This document shows positions 52,540 to 61,186 of a stretch of 64,000 nucleotides of DNA, piece by piece. The notes under the pieces are model-generated. The model saw only the letters and a list, made by a program, of their open reading frames with translations. It ran no database searches and was not told the origin of the DNA. Source of the stretch: a bacterium (GTDB lineage: Bacteria; Cyanobacteriota; Vampirovibrionia; Obscuribacterales; Obscuribacteraceae); contig JAGOSY010000006.1 in assembly GCA_018062085.1 (NCBI GenBank), positions 151,463 through 215,462 on the forward strand. The letters are read 5' to 3'. Both the position numbers and the translations under genes were made by a program. Numbering within the stretch: position 1 is the first letter of the stretch; each line of letters opens with the position of its first letter.

Positions 52540-53187
52540 CTAGGCGACAGCGCTAGGCAAAGCTTCAAGCTCACAGCCAATCTCAAAAAAGGTCTGAAAC
52601 ATGCGCTTTGCTTCGACCACTAGAGCGTCAATTTCACTCTGACTAAAACCCTGTGCATTCATGGTGGCTTTAAAATTAGTCCAGCGTTCGCGCTGCAAAT
52701 CGCCATATCGATCAAAATACTTGGCGCCCCGGTCCTCTGGCAGGTTAAGACCCTTTCTTAGTGTCTTGGCCATGAACTTAGCGCCATTGGTTGAGCCTTC
52801 TAGAACATAAAGCAGCCCCAAGAGCGATAGAGGGGAACGCACAGCTAGTTCGTCCATAGTGCTGAGTAAGGCAGTTGTGGCCGTCAAAGGCACAACACTG
52901 TCAGTCGTAGCGTCAAAGTAGCCTAGGTCGCCCACCAACGCACTCAAATCGCTGTGATATGGAGCGAGAACGGCGGCAATGCGAGGGTCAGCAGCAGCAG
53001 CTTGGGGCAACAAGTCGGCTAGATGCTTGTGCATCAAAAATAGCTGCCCAAGATACTTGACATAGAGGTCTTGCCTAACTCTGCCTGAACCTAGGTCTTT
53101 CTGAAACTGATGACCTTCAGTATCGGCATGCAGTTCTTTGGTGGATTCGCGCAGGGCATCCATAACCAAGGGCTGAGAACCTTGCAT
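52540..53187 (-). CDS. Haem oxygenase (biliverdin-producing)
   Basis: 215 aa. Cleaves haem to biliverdin, CO and iron using oxygen and reductant. The proximal-histidine region STKELHADTEGHQF, the distal-helix-like LGLLYVLEGSTNGAKFMAK and the overall length match HemO/HO-1-type enzymes. It lies 53 bp after a CFA-synthase gene at the end of the lipid-modification operon. In a non-phototroph it likely serves iron recovery or haem removal, though bilin production for a photoreceptor is possible. There is no bilin reductase nearby. Confidence 0.9.
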   Translation of the reverse strand: MQGSQPLVMDALRESTKELHADTEGHQFQKDLGSGRVRQDLYVKYLGQLFLMHKHLADLLPQAAAADPRIAAVLAPYHSDLSALVGDLGYFDATTDSVVPLTATTALLSTMDELAVRSPLSLLGLLYVLEGSTNGAKFMAKTLRKGLNLPEDRGAKYFDRYGDLQRERWTNFKATMNAQGFSQSEIDALVVEAKRMFQTFFEIGCELEALPSAVA

Positions 53188-53240
53188 AGTGATCTCCTAA
53201 TATCAAATAAGAGATAAGTCTATTACAAATTGACTGTTAT

Positions 53241-54362
53241 TTAACGCTGCTTGCTGAACAAGTAATGGGAAACCATCCATTCTTCACCGCCCTTATACCC
53301 CCAGAGTTCGGCGCATGACATAAAGAAGAGCCGCCAGAATGCCCACCAACGGGTGGCTTGGTCGGCCCCATAGGTAGTCACTAAAATCGGCATTATCGCA
53401 GCCTTGTGTCGGTCCATGTTCGCCAACCAGTGATTAGCTGTCTTTTCATAGTGCTGGCCGTTAACTGTGTAGTGCTGCTCAATTTTCAAGTCTTGCTGAA
53501 AATATAAAAACAAGTCGTTAGACGGCATAATTCCGCCCGAGAAAAAATTGCGGGTCATCCAGTCGCTGCCGTCTTTGTCTTCATAGTGGTAACAAAGTTG
53601 CTTGTGACTAAATATGTGAACAAAGAGCTTGCCCCTATCGCTCAACCAGCCTGAGATACGATGCAAGAGTAAGCGGTAGTTTTTCATGTGCTCAAACATC
53701 TCAACGGATACCACCCGGTCTACTTGTTCATAAAACTGAAAGTCATTCATATCACAGGTGATCACTTCGACATTGGTCAACTGGCGCTTGACGCACTCTG
53801 ACTCAATATATTGCCTTTGCGTATTAGAGTTAGAAACGGCAGTGATTTTACTGTGATGGAAATGCTCAGCCATGAAGAGTGTAAGAGAACCCCAACCACA
53901 GCCCAGCTCAAGAATGCGGTCGCCATCAACAATTTCAGCTCGCTGCACGGTCAACTTGAGCATGGCCTCTTCAGACTGATCAAGAGTGACATTGCCTTGC
54001 CCATAGTACGCACAGCTATATTTGAGCCGCTTACCTAAACAAAGCTTGAAAAATTCTGTCGGCACTTGATAGTGTTGTTCATTAGCCGCAGCTGTTTCGA
54101 TGGCAATGGGGGCGGCCGATAGCTCTTTGACCATATTGAGTAGATGAGCTTGGTGCAACTCGTAAGAAGGATAGCTCTCTTCCTTAAGTTTAGTCTTGAG
54201 CATATGCCTAATGCCAGCTCTAATTAAAAAATCAGGCACCATATTGGTGGCTAAAATTTCATAGATAAGAGCCTCTGACTGCGGCTTTCGCAAGGGAGTC
54301 AACTGAGAAGCAGAACTGCCTGCAGTATCAGTATTTTGCTCAACTAAATCTGGAGTCGACAT
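53241..54362 (-). CDS. CFA-synthase-family methyltransferase (second copy)
   Basis: 373 aa, one of two CFA-synthase paralogues in the operon. The S-adenosylmethionine site is ILELGCGWGSLTLFMAEHF. The family N-terminal segment (YGQGNVTLDQSEEAMLKL) and the C-terminal KGGEEWMVSHYLF region are present. CFA synthases transfer a methylene or methyl group to a membrane lipid double bond. It differs markedly from the copy at 56264, so they likely have different products (cyclopropane versus methyl-branched or furan precursor). The gene order points to a role beside DUF1295 and the desaturase. Confidence 0.88.
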   Translation of the reverse strand: MSTPDLVEQNTDTAGSSASQLTPLRKPQSEALIYEILATNMVPDFLIRAGIRHMLKTKLKEESYPSYELHQAHLLNMVKELSAAPIAIETAAANEQHYQVPTEFFKLCLGKRLKYSCAYYGQGNVTLDQSEEAMLKLTVQRAEIVDGDRILELGCGWGSLTLFMAEHFHHSKITAVSNSNTQRQYIESECVKRQLTNVEVITCDMNDFQFYEQVDRVVSVEMFEHMKNYRLLLHRISGWLSDRGKLFVHIFSHKQLCYHYEDKDGSDWMTRNFFSGGIMPSNDLFLYFQQDLKIEQHYTVNGQHYEKTANHWLANMDRHKAAIMPILVTTYGADQATRWWAFWRLFFMSCAELWGYKGGEEWMVSHYLFSKQR

Positions 54363-54384
54363 GATTTTCCCTCTTCGTTCTTAC

Positions 54385-55197
54385 CTACGAGCGTTTAAAC
54401 CAGGGTACAAAAGCGCTGGTAGTGCGCTGATATTCAATATAGGCTTGTCCCTTACTACGCACTGCTTGCTCTTCTGTGGCCTTCACACCAGTTACTTTGG
54501 TCAAGAAAAGCAGCATGAGCAGAGGGCAGTAGATTGTATAGATACCGCCAGGTGAGCCCAGTGAGAAAGAAAAGAAAGCCAACCAAATCAGCCACTCAAA
54601 AAAATAGTTCGGATGCCTTGAATAGTTCCAGAAACCGATTTGACAAACTTGACCAGCTTGCCCAGCTTCTCGTCTTCTACTCTTGAAGCCCTCCAGTTGC
54701 TGGTCTGAAATCGTTTCGCAAACAAAGGCTACTAGCCAAATGACAAAACCAGCAATCTCAAAGCCACTAATCTGCTGATTGGCATTGGTCAGCGCCAGAG
54801 CGAAAGGCAATGTGAGGGAGGCCAGTAAAATTGCCTGCATCTCGAAAGCAAGAAACAATCCCAAACTGGATCTATTTCCCCAATTTTGGCGATATTTCTT
54901 GTAGCGCCCATCTTCTTCTGGCCACATTCTCTTAAACCTAAAGGCCAAGAAAAAGCCCAGGCGCAGACTCCAGAATGCCACCATACTTAGTATTATGGCA
55001 GTACGGCTAAAATTACCCCAACCATGCACGTAGGCCAAGGCCGTATCTACAAGCGCCACCACAGCAAACCCGAAGCCCCAAGCCACATCAACAATTCCGG
55101 CATTGCCGATACGCTCACTTACCAGCCAAATGACAAACATCATTAAAGTGGTAGTGAGAAAGGCAGCAATCATCAAATAAATATGGGGCTCTGGCAC
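54385..55197 (-). CDS. DUF1295 membrane protein (steroid-reductase-like/isoprenylcysteine methyltransferase-like)
   Basis: 270 aa with about seven membrane helices. DVAWGFGFAVV near the N-terminus, the KKYRQNWG loop and the C-terminal NYSRHPNYFFEWLIWLA motif are typical of DUF1295, a family related to 5-alpha-reductases and isoprenylcysteine methyltransferases. Members frequently lie in operons with CFA synthases, DUF1365 and FAD oxidoreductases, as here. A role in lipid modification is inferred; the reaction is unproven. Confidence 0.85.
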   Translation of the reverse strand: MPEPHIYLMIAAFLTTTLMMFVIWLVSERIGNAGIVDVAWGFGFAVVALVDTALAYVHGWGNFSRTAIILSMVAFWSLRLGFFLAFRFKRMWPEEDGRYKKYRQNWGNRSSLGLFLAFEMQAILLASLTLPFALALTNANQQISGFEIAGFVIWLVAFVCETISDQQLEGFKSRRREAGQAGQVCQIGFWNYSRHPNYFFEWLIWLAFFSFSLGSPGGIYTIYCPLLMLLFLTKVTGVKATEEQAVRSKGQAYIEYQRTTSAFVPWFKRS

Positions 55198-55218
55198 TAT
55201 ATCTCCTTAGGTAATGGC

Positions 55219-56244
55219 TTAGGCACTGACTTCGGCGCTGGCTCTCTCTAAGCGGTCTCTAACACCATCCCAGGCGCTACCATCAGGAACAGCTTCAACA
55301 AAAATGCGATCGAGTTTGAGCTTATCGAAACGACGTAACTGCTCATAAAGAGCCCGAGCATATTGATCGACTTGCTCGGGAGCCACCACTAGAGAATCAA
55401 AAGCCAGGCCAGAAAGATTGGACCTCAACTTAGCCACAGTAGAGTCAAAGGCAAAAACAGCAGCGCTCCGCTCCGTAGCATTAAGCTCAAGCACTAGCTC
55501 AATCAACTGCTCGGAGGAAGCGACGGTCAACTTAGTCTGGGGTGCATAATGACTGGGAAGCGCACCAGGCACACGGGTTTCGCCAGCAGAAGCAGAAGAC
55601 CCAGAGCTAAAGGCCTCAGCACCAAGCACTTCAGCCACAGAAGCAGCATCAATCATGCCTGGACGTAAAATTTTTGCTTGTGGCGAGAGCAATGAAATTA
55701 TGGTCGACTCAATACCCACATCACAGGGGCCACCATCAAGCACCATCGCCACTTCATTAGGCAAGTCAGGCGAATCAGCAAACTCAGCTTCTACGGCTTG
55801 AGCCGAGGTGGGCGAAAGACGACCAAAACGATTAGCCGATGGTGCCGCCAAGCCACCAGCGAATGCCCTTAGTAGCTTAAGAGCCACTGGGTGTGAGGGG
55901 ATGCGAATACCAACTGAATCTTGCCCACCGGTTACTTGACTGAGCACATGATCGGCCTTTGGCAAAATCAAAGTCATTGGCCCTGGCCAAAAGCGCTCAG
56001 CCAGTTGATAAGCCTGGGGAGGGATGTCCTTCGCCCAATCGGTCAACTGCTCAACACTGGCAATATGAACAATGACAGGATGCGAAGTGGGTCTTCCTTT
56101 GACAGCATAAAGGCGCTCAAGAGCAGCAGCACTAGAGGCATCAGCACCAAGACCATAGACAGTCTCAGTGGGAAAGGCCACCAGTAAGCCGGCCTTGAGT
56201 TTACTAACAGCGAGTTCAATAGATTGATCAATATCAGCAGTCAT
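55219..56244 (-). CDS. tsaC: Threonylcarbamoyl-AMP synthase (Sua5/TsaC)
   Basis: Makes threonylcarbamoyl-adenylate for the t6A modification of tRNAs. The 341-aa length includes the C-terminal SUA5 domain (long form). FPTETVYGLGADASS, KGRPTSHPVIVHI, SVGIRIPSHPVALKLL and APSANRFGRLSPTSAQ are the YrdC-domain motifs. It lies inside the lipid operon, between CFA synthase and DUF1295, on the same strand with short gaps (19-22 bp). It does not share the pathway of its neighbours. Confidence 0.94.
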   Translation of the reverse strand: MTADIDQSIELAVSKLKAGLLVAFPTETVYGLGADASSAAALERLYAVKGRPTSHPVIVHIASVEQLTDWAKDIPPQAYQLAERFWPGPMTLILPKADHVLSQVTGGQDSVGIRIPSHPVALKLLRAFAGGLAAPSANRFGRLSPTSAQAVEAEFADSPDLPNEVAMVLDGGPCDVGIESTIISLLSPQAKILRPGMIDAASVAEVLGAEAFSSGSSASAGETRVPGALPSHYAPQTKLTVASSEQLIELVLELNATERSAAVFAFDSTVAKLRSNLSGLAFDSLVVAPEQVDQYARALYEQLRRFDKLKLDRIFVEAVPDGSAWDGVRDRLERASAEVSA

Positions 56245-56263
56245 TTTTGTTTTCCTAGATTAG

Positions 56264-57595
56264 CTAGGCAAAGCGATTTAGCAGCTCAGACCGACTCAAA
56301 TTGAGATTATTCGGCCTGGTATAAATCGTCTGCACCACTGTAATGTTGCGCATGGCAAAGGCAGCAAAACAGTAAGACAAATAATAGCGCCATTTACGCA
56401 CAAAAATTTGGTCAAAGCCAAGAGCTTCTACCGCTGGCAGCTGAGCCTCAAAACGCTCTTGCCAGAGCCCAAGGGTCTTGGCATAGTGATTACCCATATC
56501 TTCAAGATCGTGCACAAAGAGGTCGCTTTGGCAGCGCTTCATTGCTTCGCTGACGCGGCGATGGGAAAGAAGCAAAGAACCAGGGAAAATATGCTTTTGA
56601 ATGAAGTCAGTGTTCTCTCGCAATAAGTCATAGCGACTATCGGGACAAGTAATCATTTGCAGAGCCAATAGGCCGTCTTTAGCAAGCAGACGATCGCACT
56701 GCTGAAAGAATATATCTAGATACTCATGACCGACGGCCTCAATCATTTCTATCGATACGATCTTGTCAAACTGACCTGTAATCTTGCGATAGTCTTGCAG
56801 GCGCAACTCAACTTTATGGCTAAGACCAGCCTTTTTGATACGTGCCACGGCATAGTCATATTGCTCTTGCGAAATGGTCACACCAGTAATGTGACAACCA
56901 TAATTAGTAGCGGCATACTGAGCAAATCCACCCCAGCCACAGCCTATCTCCAGCACACGGTCGCCTTCTTTTAAAGCCAGTTTGCGACAAAGATTCTCGT
57001 ACTTAGCAGCTTGTGCTTCTCTTAAACCAATCGACCAATCTTTGAAATAGGCACTGGAATAAGTCATAGAGTCATCCAAGAACAACTTGAAAAGATCGTT
57101 GCTTAAGTCATAGTGATAAGCAATATTTTTACGGCTATTTGACTCATTGTTATGGCGCAACAAGTGAAGCAGCTGATTGCCAGTGCCAAGCAAATTGACT
57201 ATCTGAAACTTCTTACCATTGCCCTCTAGAAGTGGACACTGACTGATATTGAGAAGAGCCCAGGCAATCACACTGGCCACGTCATTGGTCTGCCATTGCC
57301 CGTCCATATAAGCTTCAGACAAACCAATATGACCATAAACTACAAGGCGGCGAAAGAAAGCTTCTGACCTGACATCGATTTCAGCGCAAATACTAGCGTC
57401 AGCTTGCTGCGACTGACCAAACCAAATTACTTGCCCTTCAGGCAAGGTCAACTTTAGTCGACCTTCAGTCATGGCACCAAGTGCTGCTAAAACTATTTTG
57501 CGCCAAAACTTCTGCGCTACGGTCAGAGAGGTTCTAGCAGTCGTTTCTTTATTCTCAATTTCAAGCTTTAAACTGGCCATCTTGTTACCTTTCAT
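56264..57595 (-). CDS. cfa: Cyclopropane-fatty-acid synthase (first copy)
   Basis: 443 aa, full-length CFA-synthase architecture. An N-terminal lipid-binding part (AEIDVRSEAFFRRLVVYGHIG, YMDGQW) precedes IAYHYDLSNDLFKLFLDDSMTYS, the S-adenosylmethionine site VLEIGCGWGGFAQYAA, VSIEMIEAVGHEY and a C-terminal helical lid (QIFVRKWRYYLSYCFAAFAMR). It adds a methylene group from S-adenosylmethionine across a cis double bond of a phospholipid acyl chain. It overlaps DUF1365 by 11 bases, a tight coupling. Confidence 0.93.
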   Translation of the reverse strand: MKGNKMASLKLEIENKETTARTSLTVAQKFWRKIVLAALGAMTEGRLKLTLPEGQVIWFGQSQQADASICAEIDVRSEAFFRRLVVYGHIGLSEAYMDGQWQTNDVASVIAWALLNISQCPLLEGNGKKFQIVNLLGTGNQLLHLLRHNNESNSRKNIAYHYDLSNDLFKLFLDDSMTYSSAYFKDWSIGLREAQAAKYENLCRKLALKEGDRVLEIGCGWGGFAQYAATNYGCHITGVTISQEQYDYAVARIKKAGLSHKVELRLQDYRKITGQFDKIVSIEMIEAVGHEYLDIFFQQCDRLLAKDGLLALQMITCPDSRYDLLRENTDFIQKHIFPGSLLLSHRRVSEAMKRCQSDLFVHDLEDMGNHYAKTLGLWQERFEAQLPAVEALGFDQIFVRKWRYYLSYCFAAFAMRNITVVQTIYTRPNNLNLSRSELLNRFA

Positions 57596-58409
57596 GATTA
57601 ACTCTCTTAACGCTATCAGTCTGTAATTCGGGCCATTGCTCTTTAAAGAAAAACGGTATCTTCTTCAGCCAAAGCAAGAGGGCATGCCAGTGAATTAGCG
57701 ATATGACACGCAAAGTTACTAGTGGATAGCGGAAGAAAAGTCGCAGCAGTTGCCTATCAGTCAAGGGCAGAGCGTCACCACTAACGCTCGTAACTAATAT
57801 CTTCTTGCTTGGATCTTCACCATCGACAGTATCAACACTAAGTTTCAACGCTTGATTGGGAAGAGGCAAAACAAAATGGAATTTATCCTGCAACTTGCCA
57901 AAAGGTGAAACATAAAAGTACTTGGTAAAAATGGCATCAAAAACAGATGCAGAGCTCATTTTAGTAGCATCCATAAAATAGATCTTCATCTCACCGAAGG
58001 TATTGCCTACTTCGGCTATACAAGCTAAGGGTTGGTCATGGCGATCGAAAACAAAATAAAATGACACCGGATTGAAAACATAGCCGAGCACCCGAGGATA
58101 GGTGAGCAAATAGGCTTTCCCCATAGGCTCACAGATGCCATGGTCGGCAACTAAACGGCCCAAGCGTGTAAGCAAGGAGCTATCCGCACCAACTGGCTCG
58201 GTGCCGAATAAATGATCACTGTCATAGAAGCTGAACAAATTGAAACTATTATGATTGAAAAGACGCGAATGCTGAGCTAGACAGCTCAGTTCGCCCAATT
58301 CTAGATAAAGCATAAAAACGCCATGCTTAAACCTGTGACCACTGGGCAGCAAGCGCTGGTGGGCCACTGAGCACTCAAATAGTCTAGATTTCATTGCTAA
58401 ATCAGTCAT
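57585..58409 (-). CDS. DUF1365 protein
   Basis: A 274-aa protein of the DUF1365 family: YLELGELSCLAQHSRLF, NPVSFYFVFDRHDQPLACIAEV, and a family-typical KYFYVSPFG. Genes of this family nearly always sit next to an FAD oxidoreductase and a CFA synthase, as here, and are thought to aid lipid modification under singlet-oxygen or oxidative stress. No catalytic residues are known to me. It lies between the FAD oxidoreductase (2-bp gap) and cfa (11-base overlap). Confidence 0.9.
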   Translation of the reverse strand: MTDLAMKSRLFECSVAHQRLLPSGHRFKHGVFMLYLELGELSCLAQHSRLFNHNSFNLFSFYDSDHLFGTEPVGADSSLLTRLGRLVADHGICEPMGKAYLLTYPRVLGYVFNPVSFYFVFDRHDQPLACIAEVGNTFGEMKIYFMDATKMSSASVFDAIFTKYFYVSPFGKLQDKFHFVLPLPNQALKLSVDTVDGEDPSKKILVTSVSGDALPLTDRQLLRLFFRYPLVTLRVISLIHWHALLLWLKKIPFFFKEQWPELQTDSVKRVNHER

Positions 58410-58411
58410 AT

Positions 58412-59692
58412 CTATTGGGCAGCTCCAGCTAAGCTATGCACAGCCAAATTTGAGAGAATGGCACTCAAATCATAGGCAGAGGCCAGGGCATCTTCGTGGA
58501 AACCATAGCGGAAGTAGCTACCGCAAAAATACAAAGCTTGCTTAGGGCTGACCGAATTGAGCAGCGGTAGCTGAGGCTGTGCCTCAAAAGTAGCTAGATC
58601 AAAAAGTGGGTGTGTATATTCAAGCTGGCGCACAATTTTACCCGGGTCAATCAAGCCTTCGCTGTTTAACGATACAAAATAGTCTTCCTGGCATTCTAGG
58701 CCTTGCAGATTATTCATCCAATAATGTGTATTAGACTGCTCAGCAATGCGATAGTTCCATGATGCCCAAGCCTTGCGCTTAGTCGGCATTACCCGGCGGT
58801 CGGTGTGCACAGTAACCGAATTGTCCTGGTACTCAAACGGGGTTAAGAGGCGACACTCTAAAGCCGTTGGGTTACTAATCAGGGCCAGGGCCTGGTCTGC
58901 ATGGCAGGCAAATATCACCTTGTCGAAATCGCTAAAGCCTTTCTCTGTATGCACTCGAGCACCATGAGCAAGACGCTCAACTCGCTTTACTCCAGACGAA
59001 AATTTAGTGGCAGGAGAGAGAGCCGCTAGCAATCGTTTAACATACTCTCTGGCGCCGCCATCAACTGTGTACCACTGAAAATGAGTGTCTAGGCCCAGAA
59101 AACCATGGTTATGAAAAAAGCGAATCAAAGTGGCAATAGGAAAGTCTTGCACTTTATCTGGTGGCGTGGACCAAACCGCCGAAGCCATTGGTATCAAATA
59201 CCAATGCAAAAAATCCTGGCCCAGTTTAAAGTGGCTGACATAGTCGCGCACTGAAAGCCTGGATACATCGGTGGATAAATCGGCATTGTCCATGTGAAGC
59301 AAGGCATTTTTATTGAACCAATCGAGCTTTAGCAACATACGCCAAAAGCGCGGACTCATTAGATTTCTTCTTTGAGCGAAAATTCTATCTAAACCAGCCC
59401 CATTCCATTCAATTTTATCGGGTAAATACTGCACAGAGAAAGACATGTCGGTCTTCTTAGTAGGAACATTGAGTTCACTAAATAGAGCCGTCAAATTTGG
59501 ATAAGTAATATGGTTATAGACCATAAAGCCAGTATCAAAGGCAACCTTACTGCTGCCAACCACATCAATAGTATTGGTATGACCACCAAAATAAGAATTG
59601 CTCTCGAAAATAGTCAGATCATATTGGCGGCTTAGCTTGTGAGCACAACCCAATCCAGCGATTCCCGCCCCGACGATGGCAAGTTTTTTCAT
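58412..59692 (-). CDS. FAD-dependent amine-oxidase-like oxidoreductase
   Basis: 426 aa. The N-terminal dinucleotide fold KKLAIVGAGIAGLGCAHKLS, with the acidic end of the second strand at FESN and the GGHTNTIDV loop, identifies an FAD-binding amine-oxidase/desaturase-type enzyme. The C-terminal CGSYFRYGFHEDALASA binds FAD. Members clustered with DUF1365 and CFA synthase act on fatty acyl chains in Proteobacteria, including the furan and methyl-branched fatty acid routes. The exact reaction is unknown here. It overlaps the desaturase gene by four bases and is followed closely by DUF1365. Confidence 0.9.
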   Translation of the reverse strand: MKKLAIVGAGIAGLGCAHKLSRQYDLTIFESNSYFGGHTNTIDVVGSSKVAFDTGFMVYNHITYPNLTALFSELNVPTKKTDMSFSVQYLPDKIEWNGAGLDRIFAQRRNLMSPRFWRMLLKLDWFNKNALLHMDNADLSTDVSRLSVRDYVSHFKLGQDFLHWYLIPMASAVWSTPPDKVQDFPIATLIRFFHNHGFLGLDTHFQWYTVDGGAREYVKRLLAALSPATKFSSGVKRVERLAHGARVHTEKGFSDFDKVIFACHADQALALISNPTALECRLLTPFEYQDNSVTVHTDRRVMPTKRKAWASWNYRIAEQSNTHYWMNNLQGLECQEDYFVSLNSEGLIDPGKIVRQLEYTHPLFDLATFEAQPQLPLLNSVSPKQALYFCGSYFRYGFHEDALASAYDLSAILSNLAVHSLAGAAQ

Positions 59693-60750
59693 GTCGTCGC
59701 CTCACCCGAAGTCTTCATAGAAGAATGGCTGTAAGCTTCCGCAGGGACAGGCCTGAGCTGCCAAATAATACCAAGAGCGGACAGGAGCTTAAGCAAGTAA
59801 AAACTAAAGTCGACTTCCCACCAATAGAAGCCTTGCCTGGCGGCACCAGGAAAATAATGATGGTTATTGTGCCAGCCCTCACCCATGGTAATTAGAGCGA
59901 GAAAGAAGTTATTGCGGCTCTGATCGCCAGTTTTGTAGCGCTGTGAGCCAAACATATGGGTAAAGGAATTGATTGAGGCAGTACCGTGGAAGAGCAGCAC
60001 AGTGCTGACAAAAAAGCCCCAGACCAGCATCTGCAATGGGCTTGTGCCTAATTGCGGATAATGCAGCTGCAAGCCATAACCAAAGCCAAGCAGACTGCAA
60101 CCCAAAACCACTGGCACGAACCAATCGAAGCGATTCAACAAGACAAGCTCGGGATAGCGGGCCAGATCTGGAATTTTTTCATAGTCAGTCGGCATGTTGC
60201 AATCAGCCGTTATCCAACCAATATGCGACCAAATGAAACCACTGACCGATGGCGAATGTAAATCTCCACCTTTATCTGAAAGTTTGTGATGAGCTCGGTG
60301 GTGAGCAGCCCACCATAGCGGCCCGCGCTGAACAGCCGAGCAGGCCAGTAGAGCAAAGATAAACTGCGCCGTACGACTAGTCTTAAAAGTACGGTGGGAG
60401 AAATAGCGATGAAGAAATGCCGTTACGGCAAACATTCTCAGCCAATAAAGGGCAATAGCAGTGGCCAATGCCACTGTAGAACAACCCACAAAAAAGACAC
60501 CAAACAAACCGGCATGGAGAAAAGCAAAAGGAAACCAACGACTGAACCGAGTTTTCACCGGCTTTTCTCTGACCCGCTCAGCTCCTTCGCCAAAATGATC
60601 GGAATCAAGCCAGCGCAAAGACGGAGGCAGCGTGAAATAGCAATTGCCCGGGTTTGGGGAGCCTATAGATATAGGTCCGAGTTTAGGTTTAGTGCTATTG
60701 GTCATTTTCAACATCATGGCAGCGCCAGCGCACCTTTTCCCCAAAAACAC
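59689..60750 (-). CDS. Acyl-CoA/acyl-lipid desaturase
   Basis: A 353-aa integral-membrane, oxygen-dependent desaturase that introduces a double bond into a fatty acyl chain. All three histidine boxes of the delta-9/stearoyl type are present: HRYFSH, HRAHH and HNNHH. Four or more hydrophobic helices surround them. The N-terminus is uncertain: several ATGs lie in the first 17 codons (60750, 60714 and others), and none has a strong Shine-Dalgarno sequence. It heads the lipid operon, so its double bonds are the likely substrates of the CFA synthases below it. Confidence 0.92.
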   Translation of the reverse strand: MFLGKRCAGAAMMLKMTNSTKPKLGPISIGSPNPGNCYFTLPPSLRWLDSDHFGEGAERVREKPVKTRFSRWFPFAFLHAGLFGVFFVGCSTVALATAIALYWLRMFAVTAFLHRYFSHRTFKTSRTAQFIFALLACSAVQRGPLWWAAHHRAHHKLSDKGGDLHSPSVSGFIWSHIGWITADCNMPTDYEKIPDLARYPELVLLNRFDWFVPVVLGCSLLGFGYGLQLHYPQLGTSPLQMLVWGFFVSTVLLFHGTASINSFTHMFGSQRYKTGDQSRNNFFLALITMGEGWHNNHHYFPGAARQGFYWWEVDFSFYLLKLLSALGIIWQLRPVPAEAYSHSSMKTSGEATT

Positions 60751-60796
60751 GAATTAAAGAGCTTTTCAGAAGCTAAAAGAGCTAACAATTATAAGT

Positions 60797-60822
60797 TTGA
60801 CTGAAAAGGTCTTTTCAGTCAA
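60797..60822. promoter_or_regulatory. Dyad symmetric operator-like site upstream of the desaturase operon
   Basis: Two perfect 12-bp arms, TTGACTGAAAAG and CTTTTCAGTCAA, separated by GT, lie 46 bp before the first desaturase start candidate. The location fits an operator. A terminator is unlikely, because there is no GC-rich stem or T-run. Confidence 0.55.
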
Positions 60823-61186
60823 TAGCCTATTGGTCATATTCTTAACGCCCATCTCCCACGCGGAGCTGAGGCAGCCCTGCAACCGACAATCCGCCCACGT
60901 CTATCTCTGGAGGTGCTTAAAGTAGTCTATATATTCCTGACAGACATGGAATGGTCACAACCAGGGACATAAAATGCAATTGTTGAGGGCAAGATTTCCT
61001 TTGAAGTGTGTGTTGAGAGCCTTTTGAATATTTGAGCTTTTGACTTCTTCAATTTTCGTTGTGGCAGCAGCTTCAATGGCAAATGCTTCTTTGCTCCATC
61101 TAATCTCTAGTTTCAGCTAGAACGGAGGCTATCCTTTTACCGCGACTAATGGCGATATCGCAAGACAAGCGGCACTGTGAAATGAG
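60823..61186. other. Intergenic region upstream of the lipid operon
   Basis: About 364 bp without a gene. It holds CTCTGGAGGTGCTT around 60906-60919 but no start codon worth using after it, and several AT-rich stretches. It must contain the promoter for the minus-strand lipid operon and sequence downstream of ribD. No clear terminator was seen. Confidence 0.45.
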
